Shown piece by piece: positions 40,643 through 41,714 of a stretch of 41,714 nt of DNA. The notes beneath the pieces are model-generated. The model had not been told where the DNA came from. It worked only from the letters and a program-made list of their open reading frames with translations, and did not search any database. Source of the DNA: Candidatus Saccharibacteria bacterium (lineage in GTDB: Bacteria > Patescibacteriota > Saccharimonadia > JAGOAT01); NCBI GenBank assembly GCA_017983775.1, contig JAGOAT010000005.1, positions 1 through 41,714 of the forward strand. Direction: 5' to 3'. Positions within the stretch are counted from its first letter, which is position 1, and every line of letters begins with the position of its first letter. Both the position numbers and the translations under genes were made by a program.

Positions 40643-41707
40643 CTAATGAAGTCGTTCGATTGTAATCTTATTATTTGAATAACCATAACCAATAATGCAA
40701 GTAACCCTATAAGCTATATCATTAGTTTCATCATCCAGTATTAGCTCTTGGATCGAGCCATGCATCGGAAAATTGGCTGTTGATTGCCAGTACTGCCAGG
40801 TAGTTGTGACGACGTCACTTTGCCTGGCAAATCCTGTAATAGTGCTGAGAGCACCAGTACCAACAGGAAGGCTAACATAATTATTGATAGATGTGCCACT
40901 AACTGTAAAAGAGCCACTAGTGGCGGCAAATTGGAGTGAACGGTTCCCGCTGGTAGAGACCCTGACCTGGAGATTCCCCAGCGCAACAGCAACACCAGCG
41001 TTAACATTACCACTCGCCTTGGCTATGGTCGAGCTGGTAAGGCTTTGCTCACCGATTTGACCCGTTATAGGGTCTCTGACTAGATAAGAACTGGCATTGG
41101 TAATGCTTGGTGGGACGGATCCTAGTCTGAAGGTTCCATTTAGATCTAGAGTGAATTGAGGATTATTGTTTGCAATGCCGAAGTTGCCATTGGCTGAGAA
41201 TCTTCCGACTTCTGCGGAATTGGTCTTGAATATTAATGATTGAGAATCTGTAGTGCCGATAAAGTTCGAACTAGTGATGCCGGAATTACCATTGATCGAC
41301 CAGTAGTCAGCGATAGAGCCGGTGTTATCATTACTACATACCCAAGAGCTACCATTCCATTTGAGTATTTGATTTGTACTACAAGTATTTGTCAAGCTTA
41401 ATCCACTGGGAAGTTTGATTAGGCCTGAGCCAGTGGCTAAGAGTAATTGAATATCAAGATCACTCCCAGTGAGAGAAGTGTCGATCACCCCATCATCAGT
41501 GATTAGTCCTACTGTACCAGCTGGTCCAGTAGCTCCCGTAGCCCCAGTCTCACCTTGTATACCCTGAGCACCAGTAGCTCCCGTAGCCCCAGTCTCACCC
41601 TGAATACCTTGTATCCCCTTTTCTCCAATAGCTCCCTTAGCCCCCTTCACACCTTTAGTTCCTTTTGTACCAGTCATCCCCTGACCCCCCGTCACCCCTG
41701 ACGCACC
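40643..41707 (-). CDS. Collagen-like (Gly-X-Y) surface/fibre protein, N-terminus interrupted
   Basis: About 22 Gly-X-Y triplets (GTKGTKGVKGAKGAIGEKG, GETGATGATGAQGIQ and so on) form a collagen-like stalk. A ~280-residue beta-rich region follows, with tail-fibre-like phrases (ILKWNGSSWVC, FSANGNFGIANNNPQFTLDL), ending in ITIERLH. Such proteins are trimeric adhesins or fibres. The likely start is GTG 41693-41695 or ATG 41675-41677, but triplets (GAS, GVT) continue upstream to an in-frame TAG at 41708-41710 and there is no signal peptide. A missing or frameshifted N-terminus is therefore likely. Confidence 0.75.
   Translation of the reverse strand, partial: GASGVTGGQGMTGTKGTKGVKGAKGAIGEKGIQGIQGETGATGATGAQGIQGETGATGATGPAGTVGLITDDGVIDTSLTGSDLDIQLLLATGSGLIKLPSGLSLTNTCSTNQILKWNGSSWVCSNDNTGSIADYWSINGNSGITSSNFIGTTDSQSLIFKTNSAEVGRFSANGNFGIANNNPQFTLDLNGTFRLGSVPPSITNASSYLVRDPITGQIGEQSLTSSTIAKASGNVNAGVAVALGNLQVRVSTSGNRSLQFAATSGSFTVSGTSINNYVSLPVGTGALSTITGFARQSDVVTTTWQYWQSTANFPMHGSIQELILDDETNDIAYRVTCIIGYGYSNNKITIERLH
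41526..41599. repeat. Direct repeat inside the collagen-like gene
   Basis: A 29-nt identical unit at 41526-41554 and 41571-41599 (period 45 bp = 15 codons), encoding the GETGATGAT triplets. Such in-frame repeats can change length by slippage. Confidence 0.8.
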
Positions 41708-41714
41708 CTACATA

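Overview
The window is AT-rich bacterial DNA with short intergenic gaps, small proteins and TGA used as an ordinary stop. The gene content suggests a Candidate Phyla Radiation (Patescibacteria) genome, most likely Saccharibacteria (TM7)-like. The clues are a DUF2779 nuclease, an HNH-like HHLYWP protein, a membrane-anchored degenerate Clp ATPase, TIM-barrel glycosidase-like and FG-GAP surface proteins, and no biosynthetic operons. The lineage is inferred from gene character; no marker-gene tree could be run.

Layout. 1-6.6 kb: three tandem, translationally coupled membrane histidine kinases. The first (cut by the window edge) and third share a 1,423-bp direct repeat with no difference found, covering the whole cytoplasmic kinase half; the middle one is divergent. 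6.6-8.1 kb: pgk and rpmB. 8.3-12.2 kb: a metallo-beta-lactamase-like protein, an Rpf/YabE-like cell-wall hydrolase, ksgA/rsmA (apparently starting at ATT), an array of GC-rich hairpins and an M50 protease. 12.2-12.5 kb: a well-delimited, previously unassigned structured ncRNA with promoter and terminator, then tRNA-Pro(GGG). 12.5-18 kb: envelope genes (anchored protein, FG-GAP protein, VIT1/CCC1 transporter, MscL) and an OmpR-type two-component pair. 18-25 kb: small hypotheticals, a secreted Spy-like protein, a DUF2779 nuclease, an aldehyde-dehydrogenase relic, cutA, a frameshifted HNH-like gene and a family of dispersed palindromic intergenic repeats. 25-32.4 kb: the Clp-like ATPase, CorA, Nudix, a P-loop kinase, and a HIT-uppP-thioredoxin-CcdA cluster. 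32.4-33.9 kb: a gene-free stretch with a second hairpin array. 33.9-41.7 kb: AI-2E-type permease, glycosidase-like protein, a large protein with a RelE-like C-terminus, M16 peptidase, rsmI, a PadR regulator with an unusual upstream region, and a collagen-like surface protein.

How the genes work together. Most have envelope, signalling or quality-control roles: sensing (four histidine kinases, one response regulator), wall remodelling (Rpf-like hydrolase, UppP), oxidative folding (thioredoxin-like plus CcdA-like), ion homeostasis (VIT, CorA, MscL, CutA) and adhesion (FG-GAP, collagen-like). A recurring regulatory signal is an extended -10 box (TGN followed by a TATAAT-like hexamer) 6-9 nt before the start codon with no Shine-Dalgarno. 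It is seen at twelve genes and predicts widespread leaderless mRNAs. Operon-internal genes instead carry ordinary Shine-Dalgarno sequences or stop/start overlaps.
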